From: Taklimakanibacter albus
GTDB taxonomy: Bacteria > Pseudomonadota > Alphaproteobacteria > Rhizobiales > Aestuariivirgaceae
Direction of reading: 5' to 3'
Length of the DNA: 64,000 bases
Assembly (NCBI RefSeq): GCF_016595235.1
Contig: NZ_JAENHL010000008.1
Location: 1,696,624 to 1,760,623 of the forward strand
Translations under genes and position numbers: made by a program
The notes under the pieces: model-generated
What the model was told of the DNA's origin: nothing
What the model saw: only the letters and a program-made list of their open reading frames with translations
Database searches by the model: none
Shown: positions 44,216 through 53,690 of the stretch, one piece after another
How positions within the stretch are numbered: the stretch's first letter is position 1
Layout of the letters: each line of letters begins with the position of its first letter

Positions 44216-45250
44216 TCAACCTCGCTCGACCGGGAAGGGATTGCGCTCGACGAATTCGAGCTGATGCCAATAAGGATATGGCGGCTTGGTGAGGCTGGCG
44301 GCGTCGAGTTTCGCCACTTGCTCTTTCGTCAGATTCCAGCCGACGGCGCCCAGATTCTGGCGCAGCTGCTCCTCATTACGGGCGCCGATGATCACGGTCG
44401 ATACGCTGGGGCGCTGCAGGAGCCAATTGATGGCGATCTGCGGGATGGTCTTGCCGGTCTCCTTGGCGACATCGTCCAAGGCATCGACGACCTTGTAGAG
44501 ATATTCGTCCGTTACTTGCGGGCCGTTGTCGGCGGTCTTGTGCAGGCGGCTCTGCTTCGGCAGGCTGGCGCCACGGCGCAATTTGCCAGTCAGGCGGCCC
44601 CAGCCGAGCGGGCTCCACACCACGCAACCGACACCCTGGTCGAGCGCCAGCGGCATCAGCTCCAATTCGTAGTCGCGCCCGATCAGCGAATAATAGGCCT
44701 GATGGGCGACATAACGCGAATAGCCGTAACGGTCCGAGACGGCGAGCGACTTCATCAGATGCCAGCCGGAGAAATTGGAGCAGCCGAGATAACGGATCTT
44801 GCCGGCGCGCACGAGATCATCGAGCGTCGAGACCGTTTCCTCGATTGGCGTCACGGCGTCGAAGCCATGCAGTTGGAAGAGATCGATGTAATCGGTGCCG
44901 AGACGCTTCAGGCTGCCTTCGACCTGCTTGATGAGATGAGAGCGCGACGAGCCGACATCATTCGGCTCGTCGGAAAAACGGAAGGTCGCTTTGGTCGAGA
45001 TGAGGACCTTGTCGCGGCGACCCTTGATCGCCTTGCCGAGAACTTCCTCGGAAAGACCTTTGGAATAGACATCGGCGCTGTCAAACATATTGACGCCCGC
45101 CTCGAGGCAGATGCTGATGAGCTTGGTCGCCTCCTTGGCGCCGCTGGCCCCCCAGGCCTTGAAGAATTCGGTACCGCCGCCGAATGTGGCCGTGCCCAAA
45201 CTGAGGGCCGGCACCTTGAATCCCGAGCCGCCTAGCTGCCTGAACTCCAT
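44216..45250 (-). CDS. Aldo/keto reductase
   Basis: 344 residues from the ATG at 45250 with GGAGAGCGAG ahead; another ATG 21 nt upstream lacks this. (beta/alpha)8 barrel features: LSLGTATFGGGTEFF, the catalytic Asp/Tyr in MFDSADVYSKGLSEE, Lys in LISTKATF and His in LFQLHGFDAVTP. NADPH loop: PSVSTVIIGARNEEQL. It belongs to the YajO/voltage-gated K+ channel beta-subunit-like group; the substrate is not predictable. Confidence 0.92.
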   Translation of the reverse strand: MEFRQLGGSGFKVPALSLGTATFGGGTEFFKAWGASGAKEATKLISICLEAGVNMFDSADVYSKGLSEEVLGKAIKGRRDKVLISTKATFRFSDEPNDVGSSRSHLIKQVEGSLKRLGTDYIDLFQLHGFDAVTPIEETVSTLDDLVRAGKIRYLGCSNFSGWHLMKSLAVSDRYGYSRYVAHQAYYSLIGRDYELELMPLALDQGVGCVVWSPLGWGRLTGKLRRGASLPKQSRLHKTADNGPQVTDEYLYKVVDALDDVAKETGKTIPQIAINWLLQRPSVSTVIIGARNEEQLRQNLGAVGWNLTKEQVAKLDAASLTKPPYPYWHQLEFVERNPFPVERG

Positions 45251-45349
45251 CTCGCTCTCCTGTCGATCCAATTGGGAGGCGCCATGATGCAGGCGGCCTT
45301 GCCCGAGGCAAGAGCGAAATGCGGAAGGGAGCTATCCGTATTTATAAGG

Positions 45350-45393
45350 GCATCAGATCATCCGAAAACCGCTTCGCACTTTCGGTCTGATGC
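45350..45393. repeat. Dispersed palindromic repeat, copy A
   Basis: A 44-bp element with terminal inverted octamers GCATCAGA and TCTGATGC and an inner CCGAAAACCGCTTCGCACTT. It matches copies at 52016-52060 and 62220-62264 in core and layout. It sits between the reductase start and the dienelactone hydrolase stop. Confidence 0.75.
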
Positions 45394-45408
45394 TGCACTG
45401 CCTGATTT

Positions 45409-46272
45409 TCAGGCAACGGCGAGATTCTTGCGGAGAAATTCCACCGTGCGGCTCCAGGCCAATTCGGCGGCATCCTTGTTGTAGCGCGCCTCATTGGTGT
45501 CGTTGTTGAAGGCGTGATTGGCGCCGTCATAGATGAAGAGCTCATAGAACTTGCCATTGTCCTTGAGCGCCTTCTCGAAGGCCGGGATGCCGGCATTGAT
45601 GCGCTCGTCGAGCCCGGCATAATGGAGCATCAAAGGCGCCTTGATATGGGCGACCTGGTCGGCCTTGGGCTGCGATCCGTAATAAACGACACCCGCCGCC
45701 AGCGACGGCTCCGCCACCGCGAGCTCGCCCACCTTGCCGCCGCCCCAGCAGAAGCCGATGGCGGCGACCTTGCCGGTGCAATCGGCGCGCGCCGCCAGAG
45801 CCGCGAGGCTGGCGCGGGAGATGGCCACCGTTTCGTCGGAGGTGAGCGTGCCGATCATGTCGCGCGCCTTGTCGGCATCGTCGGGCGTGCCGCCCTTGAT
45901 GCTCAGATAATCGGGCGCCAGCGCCAGGAAACCTTCAGTGGCGAGGCGGCGCGCCACATCCTTGATATGCGGATTGAGGCCGCGATTTTCGGAGATGACG
46001 ACGACGCCCCCGGCCTTGGGAAACTGCTTCTGCTTGACGAGATAGCCCGACACCTTGCCGGCGGTCGATTCATAGGTGATCGTCTCGGGCAGGATGCGGG
46101 TGTCGTTCTCGGCGATCATCTCGGCGCTGGCGTAATTGTTCTCGAGCACCGGCAAGAGGGCCACCGCCGCGGCGGTACTTCCGGCCAGTGCCGCCAGCCT
46201 TTCGAGGAAGTCACGGCGCTTCATCTGGCCATGCGTATAACGGTCGAAAAGATCGATATATTTCTGGTCCAT
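45409..46272 (-). CDS. Dienelactone hydrolase family protein (Tat-exported)
   Basis: 287 residues. A twin-arginine signal (KRRDFLERLAALAGSTAAA) follows a short cytoplasmic lead, so export in folded form is likely. The DLH fold shows GVVVISENRGLNPHI, nucleophile C175 in AAIGFCWGGGKVG, acid in LMLHYAGLDERIN and base His in YDGANHAFNND. Such enzymes open lactones; exported members have wider, mostly unknown, ester substrates. Divergent from the helicase gene at 46409. Confidence 0.9.
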   Translation of the reverse strand: MDQKYIDLFDRYTHGQMKRRDFLERLAALAGSTAAAVALLPVLENNYASAEMIAENDTRILPETITYESTAGKVSGYLVKQKQFPKAGGVVVISENRGLNPHIKDVARRLATEGFLALAPDYLSIKGGTPDDADKARDMIGTLTSDETVAISRASLAALAARADCTGKVAAIGFCWGGGKVGELAVAEPSLAAGVVYYGSQPKADQVAHIKAPLMLHYAGLDERINAGIPAFEKALKDNGKFYELFIYDGANHAFNNDTNEARYNKDAAELAWSRTVEFLRKNLAVA

Positions 46273-46408
46273 GGGGTTTCCTCCTGCTGAAGAGGGAACA
46301 ATGCCGGGCGCTTACGTCATGTTCCAGCATGGCCGGATCACTTTCTGCTGAGCATGGCGTAAAGACTTTGCTGTACCGGCTGATTTGATCACTGTATGTT
46401 CACGCCCA

Positions 46409-49237
46409 ATGTCTTTGTCCTCCTCCCTGCTCTTCCCCCAGAACGAAACGGCGCCCGTCGCCGTGCTCGACGGCATTGCGCTCAAGCTCGCTCCCGATAA
46501 GCGGGTCGAGGCGGCGGAAGCGCTCACCCATCTCATCCGTGAGCCGCATCTCCTCTGCCATTCCGCCTTCGTCATCGAGCGGCTGGGCTTCGCCGCCGAG
46601 GCGCCGCGCGCGGTGATCCGCCAGGCGCGCGAGCAGAAGCATGTCGACGTCGCCGAGCTGTTCGCCTTCGTCTGCCCGGCACGCTTCGCCACGCCGACAC
46701 CCAAAGGCATCGCCCGCGCTCTGGGCCTCGATCCCGAGACGGAGGAGACCGAGCTTCTCCGCGCCATCGCCGATGATCTGATCGCCCGGCTCACCAGCCC
46801 CAATTACCCGCTGCTGCGCGAGACGGCGGAAAACGCCACCTTCCTCGCCCGCGCCAACTGGCCCTGGGCGCGCGCCGTGATGACGGCGCTGATGAAGGCC
46901 AATCCGCGCCTCGATGTCGGCACCTTCGTCACCGGCCTCAATGTGTGGGACCGGATCGATGAATGGGAGGACGATGGCGGCCGGCCGCCCGGCTCGCATC
47001 TTGGCGTCAGCCCCGACGAGGCGAAGGACTTTCTCGCCCAGGTGCTGGGCGCGGACGCCGAGACACGGGTCGAGCAGAAGGACTATGCCGCGACCACGAC
47101 GCATGCCTTCCAGCCGCGTGACGAGGAGACCTCCAACCACATCCTCCTCGCCGAAGCCGGCACCGGCCTCGGCAAGACACTCGGCTATCTCTCGCCCTCG
47201 TGGTTGTGGGCGCGCAAGAACAACGCGCCGGTCTGGGTGTCGACCTACACCAAGAACCTGCAGCGCCAGATCGACCAGGAAACACAGCGCATCGTCGCCG
47301 ACCCGGCCGAGCGGCGCGATCGCATCGTCATCCGCAAGGGCCGCGAGAATTATGTCTGCCTGCTCAATCTGCAGGAAGCCTTCGCCAAGATGAGCTCGGC
47401 CAATCCGCGCTCGGCGCTGCTCGCGGCACTCGTGGCGCGCTGGGTCAGGGCCAGCCGCGACGGCGACATGGTGGGCGGCGACTTTCCGTCCTGGCTCCTG
47501 CCGCTCTTCAACGACGTGGCGCTCGATGGTGAAAACCGGGCGCTGTCGCCCGCCGCACTCGGCCTCACCGACCGGCGCGGCGAATGCATCTATGCCGCCT
47601 GCCCGCATTACCGAAAGTGCTTCATCGAACGCGCCATGATCCAGGGCCGCAAGGCCGATCTCGTGATCGCCAATCACGCGCTGGTCTTACGCAAGGCGGC
47701 GGTAGACCAGGCCATCGGCTATACCCAGACCAAGGAAGAATCCTCAGCGCCCCAGGATCTGCGTCGGCTCGTTTTCGATGAAGGCCATCATCTCTTCGAT
47801 GCCTCGGATTCGGCTTTTTCCGGCCATCTGACCGCGCTCGAGACGGCGGAGCTCAGGCGCTGGCTCAGGGGACCGGAATCCGCCGGCCGGCGCGGCCGCG
47901 GCTTGAAAGAGCGTGTCGGCGATCTGGTCAGCGACGACGAGACGGCGGAGAAACATCTCAATGCCGTGCTCAGCGCCGCTTATGCGCTGCCCGGTCCCGG
48001 CTGGACGCGGCGCATCCAGGCCGGCACGCCGGAAGGGGCGGCCGAAAGCTTCCTCACCCTGGTGCGCCAGCAGGTGCTGGCCCGCGCCGAGCAGAATTCC
48101 GGCCAGACGCTCGAGACCGATTGCATGCCGCTGGTCGAAGGGCTCTCGACGGCCGCCGGCGAGCTCGCGGCCGCCCTCATCGACCTCAAGCGCCCGATGG
48201 CGTCGCTCGCCAATACACTCGCCAAGAAGCTCGACGATGAAGCCGCCGAGCTCACGACCTATGATCGCGGCCGCATCGAAGCCGTGGCGCGCTCGCTCAG
48301 GCGGCGCGGCGAGCTGATGGTCGGCAGCTGGATCGACATGATCGAAAGGCTGCTCGACAAGCCCAATCCGCTTTTCGTCGAATGGTTCTCGGTCGACCAG
48401 ATGTTCGGGCGCGAGGCCGATGTCGGCCTTCACAGCCACTGGATCGACCCGACTGAACCTCTGGCGCTTGTCGTGCTCAAACCCGCCGATGGCGTCGTCA
48501 TCACCTCGGCGACGCTGAAAGATCGACCGCCCGAGGCGCCGGAAGACTGGACCAATGCCGAGATGCGCACCGGCGCCGTGCACCTGCCATATCCGGTCCG
48601 GCGGGTGAGCTATGACTCGCCCTTCGACTACAAGAATTCGAGCCGCATCATCGTGGTGAACGACGTCAATCGCGAGGACATGGACCAGCTGGCCGCCGCC
48701 TATCGCGAATTGTTCCTGGGCGCGCGCGGTGGCAGCCTCGGGCTGTTCACCGCCATCTCGCGCCTGCGCGCCGTCTATAAGCGGCTGGTCAGGCCGCTGG
48801 CGCAAAAGGGCCTGCCGCTATATGCCCAGCATGTCGATCCGATCGACACCGGCACGCTGGTCGACATGTTCCGCGCCGAGCGGGACGCCTGCCTCCTCGG
48901 CACCGATGCGGTGCGGGACGGCGTCGACGTACCGGGAGACTCCTTGAGGCTCATCGTGCTCGACCGGGTGCCGTGGGGCACGCCCACCATTCTGGAGCGC
49001 GCCCGCAAGCAGGCCTTTGGCGGCCAGGCCTATACCGACATGACGGTGCGCCTCAGATTGCGCCAGGCCTTCGGCCGCCTCATCCGGCGCGAAGGGGACC
49101 GCGGCGCCTTCGTGGTGCTCGATCCCCGCCTCGCCTCGCGTTTCTGCACCGCCTTCCCGCCCGGCATGCGCATCGAACGTGTCGGCCTCGTCGATGCGAT
49201 CGACATGGTCCGCGATTTTATCCAGAGTCCTCCATGA
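46409..49237 (+). CDS. DinG/XPD-like Fe-S DNA helicase
   Basis: 942 residues from the ATG at 46409. Superfamily 2 helicase: Walker A AEAGTGLGKTLGY (near 255), Fe-S cysteines in NYVCLLN and ECIYAACPHYRKCF (C-x4-C-x5-C), the DEGH box LVFDEGHHLFD, and motifs V/VI in GTDAVRDGVDVPGDSLR and RLRQAFGRLIRREGDRG. It unwinds DNA 5' to 3' in repair. It has a roughly 240-residue N-terminal extension with no named domain. The stop overlaps the alkyltransferase start by 4 nt, an unusual coupling of two repair genes. Confidence 0.92.
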   Translation: MSLSSSLLFPQNETAPVAVLDGIALKLAPDKRVEAAEALTHLIREPHLLCHSAFVIERLGFAAEAPRAVIRQAREQKHVDVAELFAFVCPARFATPTPKGIARALGLDPETEETELLRAIADDLIARLTSPNYPLLRETAENATFLARANWPWARAVMTALMKANPRLDVGTFVTGLNVWDRIDEWEDDGGRPPGSHLGVSPDEAKDFLAQVLGADAETRVEQKDYAATTTHAFQPRDEETSNHILLAEAGTGLGKTLGYLSPSWLWARKNNAPVWVSTYTKNLQRQIDQETQRIVADPAERRDRIVIRKGRENYVCLLNLQEAFAKMSSANPRSALLAALVARWVRASRDGDMVGGDFPSWLLPLFNDVALDGENRALSPAALGLTDRRGECIYAACPHYRKCFIERAMIQGRKADLVIANHALVLRKAAVDQAIGYTQTKEESSAPQDLRRLVFDEGHHLFDASDSAFSGHLTALETAELRRWLRGPESAGRRGRGLKERVGDLVSDDETAEKHLNAVLSAAYALPGPGWTRRIQAGTPEGAAESFLTLVRQQVLARAEQNSGQTLETDCMPLVEGLSTAAGELAAALIDLKRPMASLANTLAKKLDDEAAELTTYDRGRIEAVARSLRRRGELMVGSWIDMIERLLDKPNPLFVEWFSVDQMFGREADVGLHSHWIDPTEPLALVVLKPADGVVITSATLKDRPPEAPEDWTNAEMRTGAVHLPYPVRRVSYDSPFDYKNSSRIIVVNDVNREDMDQLAAAYRELFLGARGGSLGLFTAISRLRAVYKRLVRPLAQKGLPLYAQHVDPIDTGTLVDMFRAERDACLLGTDAVRDGVDVPGDSLRLIVLDRVPWGTPTILERARKQAFGGQAYTDMTVRLRLRQAFGRLIRREGDRGAFVVLDPRLASRFCTAFPPGMRIERVGLVDAIDMVRDFIQSPP

Positions 49238-49815
49238 GCCAGCCTGTCCTCTACACAGTCTTCGACACCGCCATCGGCCGCTGCGGCATCGCCTGGGGTC
49301 CCGCCGGCATTGTCGGCGCCAGCCTGCCGGAAGACAGCGCCAACGATCTCACGGCACGGTTCACGGCGCGCCACCCGGAGGCGCGGGAAGGCACACCACC
49401 GTCTGAGATCGCGGACGCGATCCGACGGATCCAGGCATTGCTCCAGGGGGCCGCCGACGATCTCGCCGACATACCGCTCGATGAGACCGGTCTCTCGGAA
49501 TTCAGCCGGCGGGTCTATGAAATCGCAAGGCGCATTCCGCCCGGCGCCACCCGCACCTATGGCGACATCGCCAAGGAAATGGGTGGGCTGCATCTCGCCC
49601 GCGAGGTCGGCCAGGCCTTGGGGCGCAATCCCTATCCGATCATCGTGCCCTGCCACCGTATCCTGGCGGCCGGCGGCAAGACCGGCGGCTTCTCGGCGCC
49701 AGGTGGAGTCCAGACCAAATTCCGCATGCTTGCCATCGAGCGCGCAAAGACCGACACTGCGCCTTCCCTTTTCGACGAGCTCCCGCTCGCCGCCCCGCCC
49801 AAAAGAACCCACTAA
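49234..49815 (+). CDS. Methylated-DNA--protein-cysteine methyltransferase
   Basis: 193 residues. The active site is C140 in IIVPCHRILAAGGK, preceded by the HTH-like TYGDIAKEMGGLHLAREVGQ and followed by GFSAPGGVQTK. The N-terminal ribonuclease-like domain is kept. It transfers the alkyl group from O6-alkylguanine to its own cysteine, once per molecule. It overlaps the upstream helicase gene by ATGA. A 20-residue Pro/Ala tail follows. Confidence 0.93.
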   Translation: MSQPVLYTVFDTAIGRCGIAWGPAGIVGASLPEDSANDLTARFTARHPEAREGTPPSEIADAIRRIQALLQGAADDLADIPLDETGLSEFSRRVYEIARRIPPGATRTYGDIAKEMGGLHLAREVGQALGRNPYPIIVPCHRILAAGGKTGGFSAPGGVQTKFRMLAIERAKTDTAPSLFDELPLAAPPKRTH

Positions 49816-49832
49816 AGCAAAGCACGAAGACT

Positions 49833-50966
49833 ATGGCTCACGACCTCATCCTCACCGGCGGGCGCGTCATCGACCCGTCGCAAGCGCTCGATGCCGTCAC
49901 TGAAGTGGGCTTCGCCCTAGGCAAGGTTACGGGCATCGGCCCCGGCCTCAAGCGCGACACCCAGACAAAAATCAAGGATGTGAGCGGCTTCATCGTGACG
50001 CCGGGGCTCATCGATCTCCATACCCATGTCTATTGGGGCGGCACCTCGCTCGGCGTCGATCCTGATCTCTATGCGCTCAAAAGCGGCGTCACCACCTCGG
50101 TCGATACGGGCTCGGCCGGTCCCGGCAATTTCGCCGGCTTCGCCAAACATGTGATCGCCCCGGCGCGTTCGCGCATCTATGCCTATCTGCATGTCTCGCA
50201 TGCCGGCATCTATGGCTTCTCGACCCTCGTGCATGTGGGCGAGAGCGAGGACATGCGGCTCATGGATCCGCGCGGCGCCGTCGAGGTCGCGGCGAAATAC
50301 CGGCAAGAGATCATCGGCATCAAGGTCAGGGTCGGCCGGCACGCATCGGGCGATCAGGGCGTGGCGCCGCTCGATGTGGCGCTCGATGCCGCCAATGAAT
50401 CAGGCCTGCCGCTGATGGCGCATATCGACGAGCCGCCGCCCACCTATGAAGACGTGCTGGCGAGGCTCCGCCCCGGCGACGTGCTGACCCACGCCTTCCG
50501 CCCCTTCCCCAATGCGCCGGTGACGGCGCAGGGCACGATCAAGCCCGCCGTGCTCGCCGCCCGCAAGCGCGGCGTATTGTTCGATATCGGCCACGGCATG
50601 GGCTCCTTCGCCTTCAAGACGGCGCGCGCGATGCTGGCCAATGGTTTCCTGCCCGACACGATCTCCTCCGACGTGCATGCTCTGTGCATCGACGGGCCGG
50701 CCCATGACCTCGTCACCACCATGTCGAAATTCCTCTGCCTCGGCATGGGGCTCAACGACATCATCCGCTCGGCCACCGAAACGCCGGCGCGCGCCATCAA
50801 GCGGCTCGATCTCGGCACGCTGAAGCCGGGCGCGCTGGGCGACGCCAGCCTCATCAGGATCGATGACGGCCAGTTCGATTATGTCGACGTTACCGGTGAG
50901 CATCTCGCCGGCACCAAACGCATCTCGGCGCATGGCGTCGTCATGCGGGGCGAATGGTGGGCGTAA
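49833..50966 (+). CDS. Amidohydrolase/deacetylase-family metallohydrolase
   Basis: 377 residues, TIM-barrel metal-dependent hydrolase. Metal ligands: HTH in LIDLHTHVYWGG, carbamylated Lys likely in IGIKVRVGRH, His in LMAHIDEPP and LTHAFRPFP, and Asp in ISSDVHA. The start GGRVIDPSQALDAV is typical of the dihydroorotase-like group, but this subfamily (EF_0837-like) is not true PyrC. It follows the alkyltransferase by 17 bp; the substrate is unknown. Confidence 0.87.
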   Translation: MAHDLILTGGRVIDPSQALDAVTEVGFALGKVTGIGPGLKRDTQTKIKDVSGFIVTPGLIDLHTHVYWGGTSLGVDPDLYALKSGVTTSVDTGSAGPGNFAGFAKHVIAPARSRIYAYLHVSHAGIYGFSTLVHVGESEDMRLMDPRGAVEVAAKYRQEIIGIKVRVGRHASGDQGVAPLDVALDAANESGLPLMAHIDEPPPTYEDVLARLRPGDVLTHAFRPFPNAPVTAQGTIKPAVLAARKRGVLFDIGHGMGSFAFKTARAMLANGFLPDTISSDVHALCIDGPAHDLVTTMSKFLCLGMGLNDIIRSATETPARAIKRLDLGTLKPGALGDASLIRIDDGQFDYVDVTGEHLAGTKRISAHGVVMRGEWWA

Positions 50967-50979
50967 GGCCGATGATGCC

Positions 50980-51336
50980 TCAAAGAGGACTGTGGAAGCT
51001 TTTCAGGACCTTGAGGGTCTTAGGGTCGATGGCGACTTCCCAGCCGCCGCCGTCGAGTCCCAGCTCACCACAGCGAAAACTCGACGAGAAATAGACGATC
51101 CAGGTGCCCGGCGGATAGTTGTCGCCCAAATCTTCCGCCGGCATCGCATGCACGCCGAATCTCTTGAAGGCAGCTCCCTGCTCGACCAGATGGCGCGTCG
51201 CGGCTTGCGCCAATCTCTCCTTGAACGGCGTGGCGTCGCAAAGCTCGACCTTCTCATCCGCCAAAGCAGGCTGCTGCCAAAGCGACAGGCAGGCCGCCAG
51301 ACCTATGGCGGGCAGAATTCGCAAGGTCATCGTCAT
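50980..51336 (-). CDS. Small exported protein of unknown function
   Basis: 118 residues with signal peptide LRILPAIGLAACLSLWQQ ending at ALA-DEK. The mature part holds two cysteines (VELCDATPF and FRCGELGLD) and ends KTLKVLKSFHSPL. No family recognised. Convergent with the amidohydrolase gene, 13 bp away. Confidence 0.7.
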   Translation of the reverse strand: MTMTLRILPAIGLAACLSLWQQPALADEKVELCDATPFKERLAQAATRHLVEQGAAFKRFGVHAMPAEDLGDNYPPGTWIVYFSSSFRCGELGLDGGGWEVAIDPKTLKVLKSFHSPL

Positions 51337-51532
51337 CCCCTCAGATGATGGTGCTGAGGCGAAACTGATGCGGATTCTTGTCGTTTCCGGGGCGGCAGAT
51401 GGGGGCTCCGTTTTTCACCCATCCTGAAAGATGAAAATCCTCCCCTTCCGAACGTTACCTTCACCCCGTCTGAGCGAACTGGACAAAATGCCCTTCTCCC
51501 GCTAGCCAGTCGGCGGAACAGTGGAGTTTCCG

Positions 51533-51946
51533 GTGAGCAAAACCATCAGCACCCATCATGCCTTGATCTATGTCATGGTCACGACCGCCGGCGTCCAGGG
51601 CGATATCGGCGACCGCGAACTCAAGGCGATCGGCCGTATCGTCAAGCAATTGCCGATCTTCCGCGCCTTCGACGCCGACAAGCTGACCCATGTGGCGCAG
51701 GAATGCGGTGAGATCCTGCAGGACAAGGAAGGCCTCGAAGCGGTGTTCGGCCTCGCCGCCGAGGCGCTGACGCCGAAATTGCGCGAGACCGCTTATGCGT
51801 TGGCGGTCGAGATCGCGGCCTCCGACCTCGCGGTCGGCAAGGAGGAATTGCGCTTCCTCGCCATGCTGCGCGACCATCTCGGCCTCGACAAGCTCGTCAC
51901 CGCGGCGATCGAGCGCGGCGCCATCGCGAGATACCAGACCGAGTAA
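51533..51946 (+). CDS. TerB-family (tellurite-resistance-like) protein
   Basis: 137 residues from GTG 51533, which has GGAG six bases ahead; an in-frame GTG 12 nt earlier overlaps that site. All-helical TerB pattern: HALIYVMVTTAGVQGDIGDR with a paired acidic metal site, then ALAVEIAASDLAVGKEELRF as the second half of the pseudo-repeat. These proteins occur in tellurite and envelope-stress systems; no other ter gene is nearby. Confidence 0.87.
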   Translation: MSKTISTHHALIYVMVTTAGVQGDIGDRELKAIGRIVKQLPIFRAFDADKLTHVAQECGEILQDKEGLEAVFGLAAEALTPKLRETAYALAVEIAASDLAVGKEELRFLAMLRDHLGLDKLVTAAIERGAIARYQTE

Positions 51947-52015
51947 CTCAGTTGAGCTTCATAGGCGTATTCTCCCTCCGCCGCGCGAAGCGCGGGGAGG
52001 GTGTCCGCCCTTAGC

Positions 52016-52060
52016 GCGTGATCAGGAAAAGTGGATGCCGGTTTTCCGCCCGATCACCCG
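52016..52060. repeat. Dispersed palindromic repeat, copy B
   Basis: GTGATC...GATCAC ends with inner GGAAAAGTGGATGCCGGTTT, the reverse-orientation match of copies A and C. It is nested inside the 51971-52258 mosaic. Confidence 0.72.
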
Positions 52061-52086
52061 CCAAACTAAGATTCCGATCACTTTTA

Positions 52087-52114
52087 TCAATTCAGGTCGA
52101 ACGACCTGAATTGA
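52087..52114. repeat. Perfect 28-bp palindrome
   Basis: TCAATTCAGGTCG, AA, CGACCTGAATTGA: a 13-bp perfect inverted repeat with a 2-nt spacer, in the centre of the 51971-52258 mosaic. It could be a protein-binding site or part of the repeat. Confidence 0.8.
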
Positions 52115-52258
52115 TCGCGATCTAGGGGCGGACGGGTGGGGTCTCTCCACCGCCAGGTATCCATCAGATTCTTGCGTGATAGATCTCTCTAGCGGAGAAA
52201 CCCCACCCGTCGCGCGTTCCGCGCGCCACCCTCCCCGACTTCGGCGGCGGAGGGAGAG

Positions 52259-53584
52259 TTACCCAAACGCAGTTCTTCTCAACGCCGGCATGCGCAGGGC
52301 GAACAATATGCCGCGCGACACGAAGAAGACGATCATCGTCGCCCACAGGCCGTGATTGGCGTAATATAGCTCGAGCGGCCACCAGGCGATGAGGGTGATG
52401 ATCATCGACAGCAGCATCATGTTGCGCATGTCGGCGGTCTGGGTGGCGCCGGTGAAGATGCCGTCATATTGGAAGCAGGCGATGCCGGCCAAGGGCGTCA
52501 GAGCCACCCAGAAGAGATAAATCCGGGCTGTGGCGCGCACGTCTTCATTCGCCGCCATCAGGTCGATGAAGAACGGTCCGCCGAACCAGATGAGTGCCGC
52601 AGCGGCGACGCCGGTGAGTGTCAGCCACACCCAGGTGAGCTGGATCGCGGTGTTGAAACGCTGCCGGTCGCGCGCGCCCACCGCCTGGCCGACCAAAGCC
52701 TCGGTGGCGAGCGCGAAGCCATCGATCAGGAAAGCGGCGAAATCGAAGAAATGCATGAGGACGGCATTGGCCGAGACGATGACGTCGCCGGCCTGCGCGC
52801 CCCTGGCGGTGAACCAGGAGAAGACCAGGACCAGGCAGACGGTCCTGATCATGATGTCGCGGTTGATGACGAAGGTGCGGATGAGCTGGGCGCGATCGAA
52901 GACCCGCGCCCGCTCGAAACGGGCGCCCATTTCCTTCAGGCGCCCAAAAGCGATGATGAGCCCGAGCAAAGCCGCCGTGACCTCGGCGATGAGGACGGCG
53001 AGCGCCACGCCGTCGGAGGTCATGCCTAGCCCTAAGACGAAGAACAGGCTCAAGGCGCCATTGGTAAGATTGAGGTAGATCTGGAGGAGAAAGGCGACGC
53101 GGGCGCGGCCTTGGCCGACAAACCAGCCGATGAGGCAGAAGTCCATCAGCGCGAAAGGGGCGGAGAAGACGCGAATATAGAAATATTGCGCGGCGTGCCT
53201 TTCGACCTCCTCGGAGCCGTTGATGAGGCTGAAGGTGAGCTTGCCGATCAGTGGCGACAGCAGGATGATCGCCACCCCGGCGATCACGGCGATGATGAGG
53301 GCGCGGATCAGCACCGCCACCAGTTCCGCTGCGTCGCCGCGCCCGGTCGCCTGGGCGCTGAGCCCGCCGGTGCCGAGCCGCAGAAAGCCGAAGCCCCAAT
53401 AGATGAAATTGAAGATCAAGGCGCCGACGGTGATGGCGCCGATGTAATAGGCGCCCGGCAATTGCCCGATCACCGCCGCATTGACGATGCCGATGATCGG
53501 CTGCGTCACATTGGACAGCATGATCGGCACGGCGATGGCGAGTACGCCTCTATGCGTGACGGGTGTCGATTGCGGGGAGTGCAT
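52259..53584 (-). CDS. MATE-family efflux transporter
   Basis: 441 residues, about twelve membrane helices in two six-helix halves. The first helix starts GVLAIAVPIMLSNVTQPIIG with the conserved PxxxS/N pattern. FGFLRLGTGGLSAQATGRGD and the second-half FALATEALVGQAVGARDRQR are the DinF-type hallmarks. It exports organic cations or toxic metabolites in exchange for H+ or Na+. Confidence 0.93.
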   Translation of the reverse strand: MHSPQSTPVTHRGVLAIAVPIMLSNVTQPIIGIVNAAVIGQLPGAYYIGAITVGALIFNFIYWGFGFLRLGTGGLSAQATGRGDAAELVAVLIRALIIAVIAGVAIILLSPLIGKLTFSLINGSEEVERHAAQYFYIRVFSAPFALMDFCLIGWFVGQGRARVAFLLQIYLNLTNGALSLFFVLGLGMTSDGVALAVLIAEVTAALLGLIIAFGRLKEMGARFERARVFDRAQLIRTFVINRDIMIRTVCLVLVFSWFTARGAQAGDVIVSANAVLMHFFDFAAFLIDGFALATEALVGQAVGARDRQRFNTAIQLTWVWLTLTGVAAAALIWFGGPFFIDLMAANEDVRATARIYLFWVALTPLAGIACFQYDGIFTGATQTADMRNMMLLSMIITLIAWWPLELYYANHGLWATMIVFFVSRGILFALRMPALRRTAFG

Positions 53585-53690
53585 GGGCCGTCATTATTAG
53601 ATCGATTCCGAGTGCCGCACAGTCGGGAACTTGCCTGCTGCTGACAAAATCTGGCACCAGCCGCGCGGCAAATCCGGCTATGGTTGCGGC

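Larger units (their letters stand above)
51971..52258. repeat. Nested palindromic intergenic mosaic
   Basis: Outer arms: TCTCCCTCCGCCG (51971-51983) with CGGCGGAGGGAGA (52245-52257). Next: CGGGGAGGGTG (51993-52003) with CACCCTCCCCG (52227-52237). Inner: ACGGGTGGGGT (52132-52142) with ACCCCACCCGT (52200-52210). Between them lie dispersed-repeat copy B and a 28-bp palindrome. The whole fills the gap between terB and the convergent MATE gene; no coding frame is supported. Confidence 0.8.

Noticed and set aside
42458-45235. Very long open frame on the plus strand opposite lysS and the aldo/keto reductase
   Set aside because: Low-complexity Arg/His/Leu-rich translation with no domain, fully opposite two well-supported genes and crossing a strong terminator between them; typical GC-rich antisense shadow.
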